Positions 1 through 6,516 of a stretch of 48,683 nt of DNA are shown in pieces; the stretch's first letter is position 1; every line of letters begins with the position of its first letter. A model generated the notes under the pieces. The model did no database searches. It was not told the origin of the DNA and saw only the letters and a program-made list of their open reading frames with translations. The position numbers and the translations under genes are program-made. The DNA comes from Avimonoglobus sp965151315 (GTDB lineage Bacteria > Bacillota > Clostridia > UBA1381): NCBI GenBank assembly GCA_965151315.1, contig CBCTZG010000010.1:1-48683 (forward strand), given 5' to 3'.

Positions 1-533
1 AGACAGCCATGCTTCCCGCAGCCGCATGGCCGCCCGCCGGGCACCGCCGGGCTATGCCCGATTTCTCCGGCGCAGCCCAGCGCCCCGTGATATATACGGC
101 CATCCAGCACAATCCCCGTACCAATCCCCGTGCCCAGGGTTATACAGACTACGCTGTCCATTCCTCTGCCGCCGCCGTATAGATACTCTCCCCAGGCCGC
201 CGCTCTGGAATCCTGTACCAGGCCTGTGGGAATGCCTAACCCATGCTCAACAGTCTCCGCGAAATTTTCTTCCAGCATCGGTAAATTCGGCGCCTTTACA
301 ATCCGACGGCCGTCGCTTGTGACTGTCCCGGGGATCCCGATCCCGCAGGCGGCAATGGCCTGAGTCTGGACGCCGCATTGTGCCGCCAGACGGGATACGG
401 CGTCCTGGATATAAACGCACAGATCCGGCAGGTCCCGTATGTACGCCTTTTCGGCCGCCAGCAAATTCCCCTGACCGTCAAACAGACCGGCCTTAATTTT
501 CGTCCCGCCAATATCTATACCGATCCTGTACAT
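1..533 (-). CDS. ROK family sugar kinase (C-terminal part outside window)
   Basis: The minus strand from 533 encodes 177 residues before the window edge. It starts MYRIGIDIGGTKIKAGLFDG, the DIGGTK phosphate-binding loop of ROK sugar kinases. A GTGIGTGIVLDG segment follows near residue 135, then EIGHSP and the zinc motif CGCGKHGC, where CxCGxxGC with the preceding His holds the structural zinc of the family. ROK proteins with a zinc motif and no N-terminal helix-turn-helix are kinases of free hexoses such as glucose, allose, fructose or N-acetylated sugars; the substrate cannot be read here. The ATG overlaps the stop codon of rpiB by one base, so the two are translationally coupled. Pairing with an RpiB isomerase recalls allose kinase and allose-6-phosphate isomerase, but this is only a suggestion. 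The gene is incomplete because of the window boundary, not visibly broken. Confidence 0.9.
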   Translation of the reverse strand, partial: MYRIGIDIGGTKIKAGLFDGQGNLLAAEKAYIRDLPDLCVYIQDAVSRLAAQCGVQTQAIAACGIGIPGTVTSDGRRIVKAPNLPMLEENFAETVEHGLGIPTGLVQDSRAAAWGEYLYGGGRGMDSVVCITLGTGIGTGIVLDGRIYHGALGCAGEIGHSPAVPGGRPCGCGKHGC

Positions 534-979
534 TACAGCGCCCCCTTTTCTATGGCGCTGATCATGTCTACCCGGCGCTGGTGCCGGCCGCCCTCGTATT
601 CCGCCTCCAAAAACGCGTCTACGATCATCTCCGCCATAGCCGGGCCCACGACTCTCGCGCCAAAAGCTATGATGTTGGCGTCGTTATGGCATCGGGCCAT
701 CCGGGCCGTATAGGGCTCCGAGCAAACAGCGGCCCGAACGCCCCGGATCTTATTGGCCGCCAGGGAAATTCCCACGCCGGTACCGCAGATCAGGATCCCC
801 AGGTCATACTCCCCCCGGGCTACCGCCTGGCCTGCCTTTTTCCCGTAAGCTGGATAGTCCACCCGTTCCGGGCTGTTCGTGCCAAAATCTGTAACATCCC
901 AGCCCTTATGAACCAGGTAATCCCGGATATGGTTTTTCAGCTCTACTGCGACATGGTCGTTGGCAATTACAATTTTCAT
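533..979 (-). CDS. rpiB: Ribose-5-phosphate isomerase B / sugar-phosphate isomerase (RpiB/LacAB family)
   Basis: This 148-residue protein has the full length of the RpiB family. The family interconverts aldose and ketose phosphates, classically ribose 5-phosphate and ribulose 5-phosphate, and some members use allose 6-phosphate. Visible marks are N7-D8-H9 in the phosphate-binding start, the CGTGVG loop with catalytic-base candidate C65, and CHNDAN with H98, the ring-opening histidine. A ribosome site GGGAGGAAATC precedes the ATG. It lies 17 bp after the dehydrogenase and overlaps the ROK kinase start, so it is the middle gene of a three-gene operon. With a kinase next to it, conversion of an imported hexose or pentose phosphate is more likely than a plain pentose-phosphate role. 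Family assignment is firm; substrate is open. Confidence 0.93.
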   Translation of the reverse strand: MKIVIANDHVAVELKNHIRDYLVHKGWDVTDFGTNSPERVDYPAYGKKAGQAVARGEYDLGILICGTGVGISLAANKIRGVRAAVCSEPYTARMARCHNDANIIAFGARVVGPAMAEMIVDAFLEAEYEGGRHQRRVDMISAIEKGAL

Positions 980-996
980 GATTTCCTCCCGCTGTG

Positions 997-1977
997 TTAC
1001 CCGATGATATACGGCTCGCCGTCAAACTTTGTCCAGTCGACCAGCGCCTTCATATACTTCCCGTATTTGGTGGTCAGGCCGCCCTGGGCTTCATCAAATT
1101 TTGTGATAGGGTAAATCTTCGTAGGTACAGACCGATAGCTCCAGCTGTCCTCCTCCAGCATCCGCATGGCGTTTTGGCAGGAGGCCAGCAATAAATCCCA
1201 CTCTCTGGGATGGGTGCTCAGGCAGTCAATGGCCTTTACGTTCAGCTGCTGCATGTCAATCAGCCGCTTCTCACCCGTATGGTACGCGCCTACCGCCAGC
1301 TGCCCGCACATCTTTGTAATCTTAATCGCCAGATCTAGGGACTCGTTGGTCTCGCCCCATTCCATAACCAAGGGGAAGCCCCCATCCTGGGCCCAGGTGC
1401 CGGCGCTTTCCGTAGAATATTTCGCCAGCAGCTCCTCTGGGGTATATACCTCCTTGGCCCCATATTTCAGCGCGTTCCGCAGGCATTCCTGCCGGATATC
1501 CACCGCTACCACATGAGCCCCCCGCTTTGCCAGCAGGCTGATGGCGCCGCAGCCCATATATCCACAGCCCACTACGGCCACTTTATCCCCGACCACGGGG
1601 ATCCGTACTTTGCTGACCGCGCTGATCAGGCAGCCCAGCGGCTCTAAAACCGCTTCCTCGTCCCGGACGTTGTCCGGAATGATACAAAGATTATCTTCTT
1701 CCGTCACCACATATTCCGCGTTGCCGCTAAATGGGCCGCTGACCCGGTCGCCAACCCGGACCTTCGTCACAGCCTTGCCAGTCTGGCTGACAACGCCAAT
1801 GGGCTCATGTCCAAAGGACATCCCCGCCTCCGCGTGTTCCCAGTCATAATGCTCCGACATGCACACGCCGCAGTAGCGCAGCTTCACCATTACCTGGTTT
1901 TCCCGCTCCAGCGCCGGCTTCTCCACGTCGATCAGCTTACTCTGCATCGGGCCTGTCATTACTAATTGTTTCATCAT
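997..1977 (-). CDS. Zinc-dependent alcohol/polyol dehydrogenase (MDR family)
   Basis: A 326-residue medium-chain dehydrogenase. The catalytic zinc site is seen as CGVCMSEHY (C39) and GHEPIG (H57, E58). The NAD(P)-binding Rossmann turn is VAVVGCGYMGCGA. The four-cysteine lobe that binds the structural zinc in many family members is missing: the region after GDRV runs straight to SGPFSGNAEYV. Relatives oxidise sugar alcohols or sugar acids (sorbitol, idonate, threonine types). The start is set at 1977 because AAAGGACG lies upstream and because a longer reading frame to 2040 would begin upstream of the promoter's -10 box at 2012-2017. It is the first gene of the operon with rpiB and the ROK kinase, divergent from an AraC regulator, so it probably acts in catabolism of a rare sugar or polyol. 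Confidence 0.85.
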   Translation of the reverse strand: MMKQLVMTGPMQSKLIDVEKPALERENQVMVKLRYCGVCMSEHYDWEHAEAGMSFGHEPIGVVSQTGKAVTKVRVGDRVSGPFSGNAEYVVTEEDNLCIIPDNVRDEEAVLEPLGCLISAVSKVRIPVVGDKVAVVGCGYMGCGAISLLAKRGAHVVAVDIRQECLRNALKYGAKEVYTPEELLAKYSTESAGTWAQDGGFPLVMEWGETNESLDLAIKITKMCGQLAVGAYHTGEKRLIDMQQLNVKAIDCLSTHPREWDLLLASCQNAMRMLEEDSWSYRSVPTKIYPITKFDEAQGGLTTKYGKYMKALVDWTKFDGEPYIIG

Positions 1978-2011
1978 CCATCGTCCTTTCTTTTCTGGTT
2001 TTTGTATGTTT

Positions 2012-2020
2012 ATTATAACA
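2012..2020 (-). promoter_or_regulatory. Promoter -10 of the dehydrogenase-rpiB-kinase operon
   Basis: On the minus strand the sequence reads TGTTATAATA, a perfect TATAAT with an extended TG motif one base before it. No good -35 hexamer is present 17 bp upstream (ATGTTC), which fits a promoter that needs an activator, possibly the divergent AraC protein. Transcription would start near 2005, about 28 bases before the dehydrogenase start codon. Confidence 0.6.
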
Positions 2021-2060
2021 TTTCCGATTAAAAAGAACATGGATTATTCTGATTTATACC

Positions 2061-2089
2061 TTGACAAAACCGACTTTTTGTGGTATCAC
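2061..2089 (+). promoter_or_regulatory. Promoter of the AraC regulator gene at 2117
   Basis: TTGACA at 2061-2066 and TATCAC at 2084-2089 are separated by 17 bp. The -35 is perfect and the -10 is moderate. The start point would be near 2096, just ahead of the AAAAGGAGG ribosome site at 2102-2110. Confidence 0.6.
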
Positions 2090-2116
2090 TTTATTAAAGA
2101 CAAAAGGAGGTACGGG

Positions 2117-2845
2117 ATGAATATTGAATTCTGCGACAAAACCAGCCTGCCCATTACCAGCTGCCCGGCCCATTCCCATCAGGCCTGGGAAATCATTCTC
2201 CATCTTACCGGGGAGAACCGTTCGCAAATCGGCCGGGAAACATTTTTGATTTCACCTGGTGATGTGATGGTTGTGCCGCCCGGGGTGCCGCACAGCGGCG
2301 TATCCGACCTCCCCTACACCGACATGTATATCCAAGCAAAAAATCTTGATTTTTCCGATATTTTCGTGATCCATGACTACAGCGGCAATATCCTTCTTCT
2401 GATGAATATGCTGCACAGGGTCTTTGTGGGAAAAGAAAACAACTATGTTTCTATTGCCGACAGCCTTCTAGACGCGATCTGCCAGTATATCAAAAAATAC
2501 GCTCAAAAACAGTACCGGCATCAATTTATTTACGCGTTGAAAAATATCATCTATGAAAATATTGAAAACCCGGATTTCCAGATCGCTGACGCGGCGCGCC
2601 AGATCGGCTACAATGCGGATTACGTCCGTCGCTGCTTTTTCGCGGAGCTGGGTGAAACGCCCAACGGATATCTGTCCAGCCTGCGGCTTGCCAAGGCAAA
2701 AAAGCTGCTTTTGCAGGAAACCTTTACCAGCATTTCGGACGTGGCGGTCAAATGCGGCTTTAACGACAGCTTCTACTTTTCTAAAATCTTTAAACGGCAC
2801 TGCGGCTGCTCGCCCCGGGAATATCGAAAGTGCAAAAATCTGTAA
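2117..2845 (+). CDS. AraC family transcriptional regulator (cupin sensor)
   Basis: A 242-residue regulator. The N-terminal half is a cupin sensor fold: HSHQAWEIILHLTGE carries the metal or ligand-facing histidines and DVMVVPPGVPHSG closes the barrel. The C-terminal hundred residues hold the double helix-turn-helix: first helix pair IADAARQIGYNADYVRRCF, then LAKAKKLLLQE, and second pair ISDVAVKCGFNDSFYFSKIFKR with the family signature ending in CSPREYRK. The ATG at 2117 is chosen for the AAAAGGAGG six bases upstream; the same frame is open back to 2006, but that would start before the promoter. The gene is divergent from the sugar dehydrogenase operon across 139 bp, so it most likely senses that operon's substrate and activates it. 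The ligand is unknown. Confidence 0.92.
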   Translation: MNIEFCDKTSLPITSCPAHSHQAWEIILHLTGENRSQIGRETFLISPGDVMVVPPGVPHSGVSDLPYTDMYIQAKNLDFSDIFVIHDYSGNILLLMNMLHRVFVGKENNYVSIADSLLDAICQYIKKYAQKQYRHQFIYALKNIIYENIENPDFQIADAARQIGYNADYVRRCFFAELGETPNGYLSSLRLAKAKKLLLQETFTSISDVAVKCGFNDSFYFSKIFKRHCGCSPREYRKCKNL

Positions 2846-2995
2846 GGCCGCCGTCATCCCAGCGGCAGTTCAAATGGATACTATGGCTGTTGCTTGCAAA
2901 AACCATGGGGCTATAATCAAAATATTGGCGCACAAATCCCAACCGACTGAAATTATAATTTGGCACGGAGAGCAAATTATCCTTGCGGCTATGAT

Positions 2996-3038
2996 AAAAA
3001 GGTACCCGCTTCGTTCGACCGAAACGAGTACCTTTTTT
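2996..3038. terminator. Bidirectional rho-independent terminator
   Basis: AAAAAGGTACCCGCTTCG and CGAAACGAGTACCTTTTTT form an imperfect stem with a short loop, with an A-tract on one side and a T-tract on the other. It lies between the convergent AraC gene (ends 2845) and the phosphodiesterase gene (ends 3064) and can serve both. I see nothing else in 2846-3063. Confidence 0.8.
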
Positions 3039-3063
3039 GCCGCTCTGCCATGGCGCTGCCCTG

Positions 3064-5307
3064 TCAGATAATGTCTTTTTGTTTTTCTTTTGCGGAAAAC
3101 TGGTCTGCCCAGGCGGCAAAGCTTTCCGCAGGCATGGGTTTCGCGAAAACATATCCCTGCGCCACATCACAGCCCAGAGCCTCCGCCAAAGCCAGCTGCT
3201 GGGGCGTTTCGATCCCTTCTGCCACGGATATCGCGCCCATTTCACGGACAATATCCACAAAAATCGCGATCATGTCCCGGCCCCTGGTATTCTCGATATC
3301 TCGGAAAAAGCCCCGGTCAAGCTTTAAGACATCAATATCAAATTCCATCAATACCCCTAACGAGGAGTAGCCGGATCCAAAATCATCCAAAGAGCACAAA
3401 AAACCATGCTTGTGGATCATATCTGTATATCGTTTGATCATCCCTAAGCTGTTTTCATCCAGGAAAATTGATTCCGTAAGCTCAAACTCCAGCATCTGCT
3501 CCGGTATCTCATACTGCCGCGCCAGCTCCATATATTGCTCCAGAAAATCAGGCTGTTTGAAATGCTGCCGGGACAGATTCACAGAAATCGGAATCAACTC
3601 CCGGCCTTCCCGCTGCCATTGGCGGATCATCCCGCAGACCGTTTCAAAGATATACAAATCTAGCTTGCAAATACATCCGTTGGCCTCAAACAGCGGGATA
3701 AATTCCTTGGGCTGCAGTACGCCCCTTGTGGGATGATTCCAGCGCGCTAAGGCCTCAGCGCTGTTAATGGTTTTACTGGCTGTCCATATCTTTGGCTGCA
3801 GATACACCGCAAACTCCCCGTTTTCCAGCGCGCTCTCAAACGCGCCCAGCAGCTCTTGATCCCATGCGATTTGCTTCGTCAGGGTTACATCATAAAATTT
3901 ACAGATCCCATCCTCGCCGGCAGCCCGGTTGCAGCAGGCTATATTGACCCGGGTCTTGATACTCGTAATATCCAGCTTAGGCTCGTCCACCACGTAGGCG
4001 CCGGCCTGAAGGACAAATGGATGGGGCGTGTTGGTATCCGGGCGGATCAGGCAGATTTTCCCCGCGGCTGTTTTGATCAGCCCCTGGACCCTGTCCCGGA
4101 CTTCCGCTTTTCGGCCGTCCTGAACGCAAATATAAAATTTATCCGCGTCCGACCGGGCCACAAATCCCTTTGGCTGAACCCCTGCCCGCAAAATTTCATA
4201 CAGGCGGCGCAGCACATCGTCCGCCATAGCGCTGCCAAAGCAGGTATTGATGGATTTAAAATTCTTGATATGCAGAAATATAACCGAGTATGTGCCCGGC
4301 GGGGCCTTGGGCAGCAGCGACGCACACCGCCGGCGGAATGCGTTATCATTCATGCCGCCGGTGACTGGATCCACAAACGCCACCCATTCCATCTGCCGGT
4401 AGGTTACCAGCAAAACGATTAAAATAGCCGTCAGCAAAAAAACTACGCCGGCCAGAATCCAATAAATCTGGCTGACATGACTGCCGATTTTATAAGGAAT
4501 CACACTGCTGGGGGTCAAGGTCAGCAAAATCCAGCCATAGCTTTCCAACGGTTCATACGACAGCACTGAATCAGATCCGTCCGCGGCGTCAAACCGAAAA
4601 AGCCCCGGCCGTCGGCTTTGCATGTCCGACCGCAGCTGGCCCACATCTTCCGCCAGCTTTCCCTCCGGATTCTCCGGAAACAGCTGATCCACCCGCAGCA
4701 GCTGGTCCATTTGTGCAGGCGCAAGGATGATCGATCCAGTCTGATCTATAATACAGTACATGTCCTGGGGGTCTGCAGTGAAAAGCATCTGCCGCATATT
4801 TTCCTGGCTGCGGATCCCAGCCAACACGCCGGCCGGCTGTCCGTCTTTTAAAATGGGAATCGAATATAGAATGCCTTGCTTCTCCAAATTGGAGACGCCG
4901 GGCTGCCCCGCTATGGAGTCTTGTATTCCCGGCAGGCTCAAAAGCCCTGTCAGTGATGAGTTAGACTGATACGCACTTCCCTGTAAGTCCATTACCAGCA
5001 GAGACGAAAAGCCCATCGCCCGGGCTTGCCTGTCCATATACGTCTGCATTACACCGCTGGAATGGGTCTCCAACCCCGTCAGGCTTTCCGCGACAAATTC
5101 CAGATCCCGGAGATTGTCCCCCAACTGATCGTCAATAGTCTGGGCTGCCCACAAGGTTTTTTCGTGAATATAATTTTGGGCGCTGGAGGTGATCTCCCGC
5201 TTTACCCGCACCATGCTCCAAAGCAAGCTTTCCGAGACAGCCAGAATCATCGCCGCTATGATCGCCAACAGTATTTTAGCACACTGTATATGCCTGGATA
5301 CCGGCAC
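3064..5307 (-). CDS. Membrane-bound cyclic-di-GMP phosphodiesterase (sensor + degenerate GGDEF + EAL)
   Basis: About 747 residues. A first membrane helix near residues 12-34 is followed by a 240-residue extracellular region with the look of a double-CACHE sensor, then a second helix near 285-305. The GGDEF domain that follows is degenerate: its signature reads DADKF instead of GGDEF, so it should not make cyclic di-GMP but may bind GTP. The EAL domain is intact: EALARW near residue 521, ELTES, DDFGSGYSS, KLDR and AEGIET are all present, as in active phosphodiesterases that cut cyclic di-GMP to pGpG. A GTG at 5307 is preferred because GAGGTGG sits 5-8 bases upstream; an in-frame GTG at 5316 has no spaced site. 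The only clear promoter lies in the invertible segment just upstream, so expression probably switches on and off. Confidence 0.9.
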   Translation of the reverse strand: MPVSRHIQCAKILLAIIAAMILAVSESLLWSMVRVKREITSSAQNYIHEKTLWAAQTIDDQLGDNLRDLEFVAESLTGLETHSSGVMQTYMDRQARAMGFSSLLVMDLQGSAYQSNSSLTGLLSLPGIQDSIAGQPGVSNLEKQGILYSIPILKDGQPAGVLAGIRSQENMRQMLFTADPQDMYCIIDQTGSIILAPAQMDQLLRVDQLFPENPEGKLAEDVGQLRSDMQSRRPGLFRFDAADGSDSVLSYEPLESYGWILLTLTPSSVIPYKIGSHVSQIYWILAGVVFLLTAILIVLLVTYRQMEWVAFVDPVTGGMNDNAFRRRCASLLPKAPPGTYSVIFLHIKNFKSINTCFGSAMADDVLRRLYEILRAGVQPKGFVARSDADKFYICVQDGRKAEVRDRVQGLIKTAAGKICLIRPDTNTPHPFVLQAGAYVVDEPKLDITSIKTRVNIACCNRAAGEDGICKFYDVTLTKQIAWDQELLGAFESALENGEFAVYLQPKIWTASKTINSAEALARWNHPTRGVLQPKEFIPLFEANGCICKLDLYIFETVCGMIRQWQREGRELIPISVNLSRQHFKQPDFLEQYMELARQYEIPEQMLEFELTESIFLDENSLGMIKRYTDMIHKHGFLCSLDDFGSGYSSLGVLMEFDIDVLKLDRGFFRDIENTRGRDMIAIFVDIVREMGAISVAEGIETPQQLALAEALGCDVAQGYVFAKPMPAESFAAWADQFSAKEKQKDII

Positions 5308-5347
5308 GGTTTCCACCTCATTTCATCGGATATCACTAAAACGGACC

Positions 5348-5373
5348 TACAACAAAATTCTGATTTTGTTGTA
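5348..5373 (+). repeat. Left inversion site (26 bp, inverted copy of 5533-5558)
   Basis: The site is itself a dyad: arms TACAACAAAAT and ATTTTGTTGTA (11 bp, perfect) around the asymmetric spacer TCTG. This is the build of a tyrosine-recombinase core site, two binding arms around a short exchange region. Its reverse complement is found exactly at 5533-5558. In RNA of the phosphodiesterase gene it would fold as a hairpin in the leader. Confidence 0.88.
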
Positions 5374-5395
5374 AAAATATATGTATATAGAATAA

Positions 5396-5424
5396 ATTAT
5401 AGCACAGATTTGTCCAATACTCAA
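5396..5424 (-). promoter_or_regulatory. Switchable promoter inside the invertible element
   Basis: On the minus strand TTGAGT (5419-5424) and a perfect TATAAT (5396-5401) are 17 bp apart, and TGC just before the -10 gives an extended -10. The start point would be near 5389, about 80 bases before the phosphodiesterase start. No comparable promoter was found on the other strand of the segment, so direction of the segment decides which side is transcribed. Confidence 0.75.
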
Positions 5425-5532
5425 TACCAAGATCAAAAAATGTCAAAAATAAGAAGGATTTTCCGCCGCGGCATTGCGGCTTCCCAAAACGCAGTTTCCA
5501 AAAATACAGCAGTTTGGCGGCTTTGGGCTGTT

Positions 5533-5558
5533 TACAACAAAATCAGAATTTTGTTGTA
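5533..5558 (-). repeat. Right inversion site (26 bp, inverted copy of 5348-5373)
   Basis: Arms TACAACAAAAT and ATTTTGTTGTA with spacer CAGA, the reverse complement of TCTG in the left site. Because the arms are palindromic, only the spacer gives the site a direction, and the two spacers are opposed. Recombination between them would therefore invert and not delete the segment. Confidence 0.88.
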
Positions 5559-5570
5559 AAATGTCGAAAG

Positions 5571-6413
5571 CTATAGCAATAAAGACATTTGGTTCAGTTG
5601 CCGTGTGTGCACAGCGCCGCTTTCTATCGTATAGATCCGGGTGGTTTCAACACTGGCGTGGCCCAAAATATCCGCCAGCCGGGACAGATCCTTTTCCGCC
5701 GCGTAATAGGTCCGAGCGAATAAATGCCGGAGATTATGGGGAAACACCTTTTCCGGCGAAACATCTGCCTGCCCGCACAACGCCTTCATATCCCGAAAAA
5801 TATTGGATCGGTCTACAGGCTTTCCGCTTCGGGTTGTAAATACTGGCCCTGCTGTCTTTTTTTGCCGCCGGCAATACGCCAGCAGGATTCGGCAAAGCTT
5901 TTCCGGCAGTAAAACCGTGCGCAGCTTGCCTTTTCCCAGCACCGTGCCCCGCCCGCTTTTCAACGCTTCTACTGTAATAAACGGTAGTTCTGAGACCCGG
6001 ATCCCTGTTGCGCCGATTGTTTGCAGGATTAAAAACAGCCGTTCATTTTTCTGTTCCCTTGCCGCCCGGCAAAGCCGCAGATATTCCGATTTGCTCAGTT
6101 CCCGTTCCTGCCGGCAGAATAGGCTCCGCTGCACCTTTAAGCACCGTACCTTCAAATCCCGCCAGCCGCAGAACTCCAAAAAACCGTTGACCGCGATCAG
6201 CATTCCATTGACTGTGCCCGGCGCATACCGGGCGGCTATGTGCCCCTTCCAAGCCAAGATCTGCTCTTTAGTCACCGCGCCGTTTTCCAGCGTACAATAT
6301 AACGCGGAAACGTCCCGTATATATTTTTGAATTGTACCTTCTGTACGTTCCCGTTCTCTTAAATATTCCGCGTATTTTTCAATGTGTACTGGTTTAATAA
6401 AATACGTTTTCAT
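5571..6413 (-). CDS. Tyrosine recombinase (XerC/D-like), candidate invertase of the adjacent switch
   Basis: A 280-residue integrase-family protein of normal length for stand-alone Xer-type enzymes. An N-terminal SAM-like core-binding domain (about residues 8-90) precedes the catalytic domain. All catalytic residues are visible: R139 in TGIRVSEL, K163 in GKGKLRTV, H226 and R229 in HNLRH, H252 in GHASVETT and nucleophile Y261 in TRIYT. The ATG at 6413 has AGGAGGG six bases upstream; an extended frame to 6464 lacks such a site and would begin before the promoter. The 3' end lies 12 bp from the right inversion site, and nothing else mobile is nearby, which favours a role as a local DNA invertase over phage integration. 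A chromosome-dimer Xer role is less likely because no dif-like site is seen, but it cannot be excluded. Confidence 0.9.
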   Translation of the reverse strand: MKTYFIKPVHIEKYAEYLRERERTEGTIQKYIRDVSALYCTLENGAVTKEQILAWKGHIAARYAPGTVNGMLIAVNGFLEFCGWRDLKVRCLKVQRSLFCRQERELSKSEYLRLCRAAREQKNERLFLILQTIGATGIRVSELPFITVEALKSGRGTVLGKGKLRTVLLPEKLCRILLAYCRRQKKTAGPVFTTRSGKPVDRSNIFRDMKALCGQADVSPEKVFPHNLRHLFARTYYAAEKDLSRLADILGHASVETTRIYTIESGAVHTRQLNQMSLLL

Positions 6414-6434
6414 GATAATCCCTCCTGTGCATAT

Positions 6435-6463
6435 AGTATAGCATGGCGTAGGGATTTTTATCA
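6435..6463 (-). promoter_or_regulatory. Promoter of the recombinase gene
   Basis: TATACT (6435-6440) with TGC just before it forms an extended -10 on the minus strand; the -35 region (TGATAA, 6458-6463) is poor. The start point near 6428 leaves a short leader containing the AGGAGGG ribosome site. Confidence 0.5.
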
Positions 6464-6476
6464 TGCTATTTTACAT

Positions 6477-6509
6477 AAAAAAACAGCACAAGCATCCGTG
6501 CTGTTTTTT
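6477..6509. terminator. Terminator at the end of the large glycan operon
   Basis: AAAACAGCAC and GTGCTGTTTT form a 10-bp perfect stem around an 8-base loop, flanked by A- and T-tracts so that it works in both directions. It starts 7 bp after the stop codon of the beta-helix gene at 6517 and closes the ten-gene operon; it also shields the recombinase promoter from read-through. Confidence 0.9.
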
Positions 6510-6516
6510 GTTTGAT

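Larger units (their letters stand above)
5348..5558. other. Putative invertible promoter element (phase-variation switch)
   Basis: Two exact 26-bp inverted copies of a recombinase-like site bound a 159-bp interior, which holds one outward promoter now directed at the phosphodiesterase gene. A tyrosine recombinase gene ends only 12 bp away. After inversion the promoter would sit near 5482-5510 and fire rightward, antisense into the recombinase gene, leaving the phosphodiesterase without its own promoter. Clostridioides difficile has comparable switches, including one upstream of a cyclic-di-GMP phosphodiesterase; that is known biology, while its presence here is inferred from the sequence. The interior also holds a small GC-rich dyad (GCCGC/GCGGC near 5464-5480) of unknown role. 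Confidence 0.82.

Noticed and set aside
5533..5558. A chromosome-dimer-resolution (dif) site
   Set aside because: There are two inverted copies around a promoter, and the arms do not resemble the usual dif halves; an inversion switch explains more.
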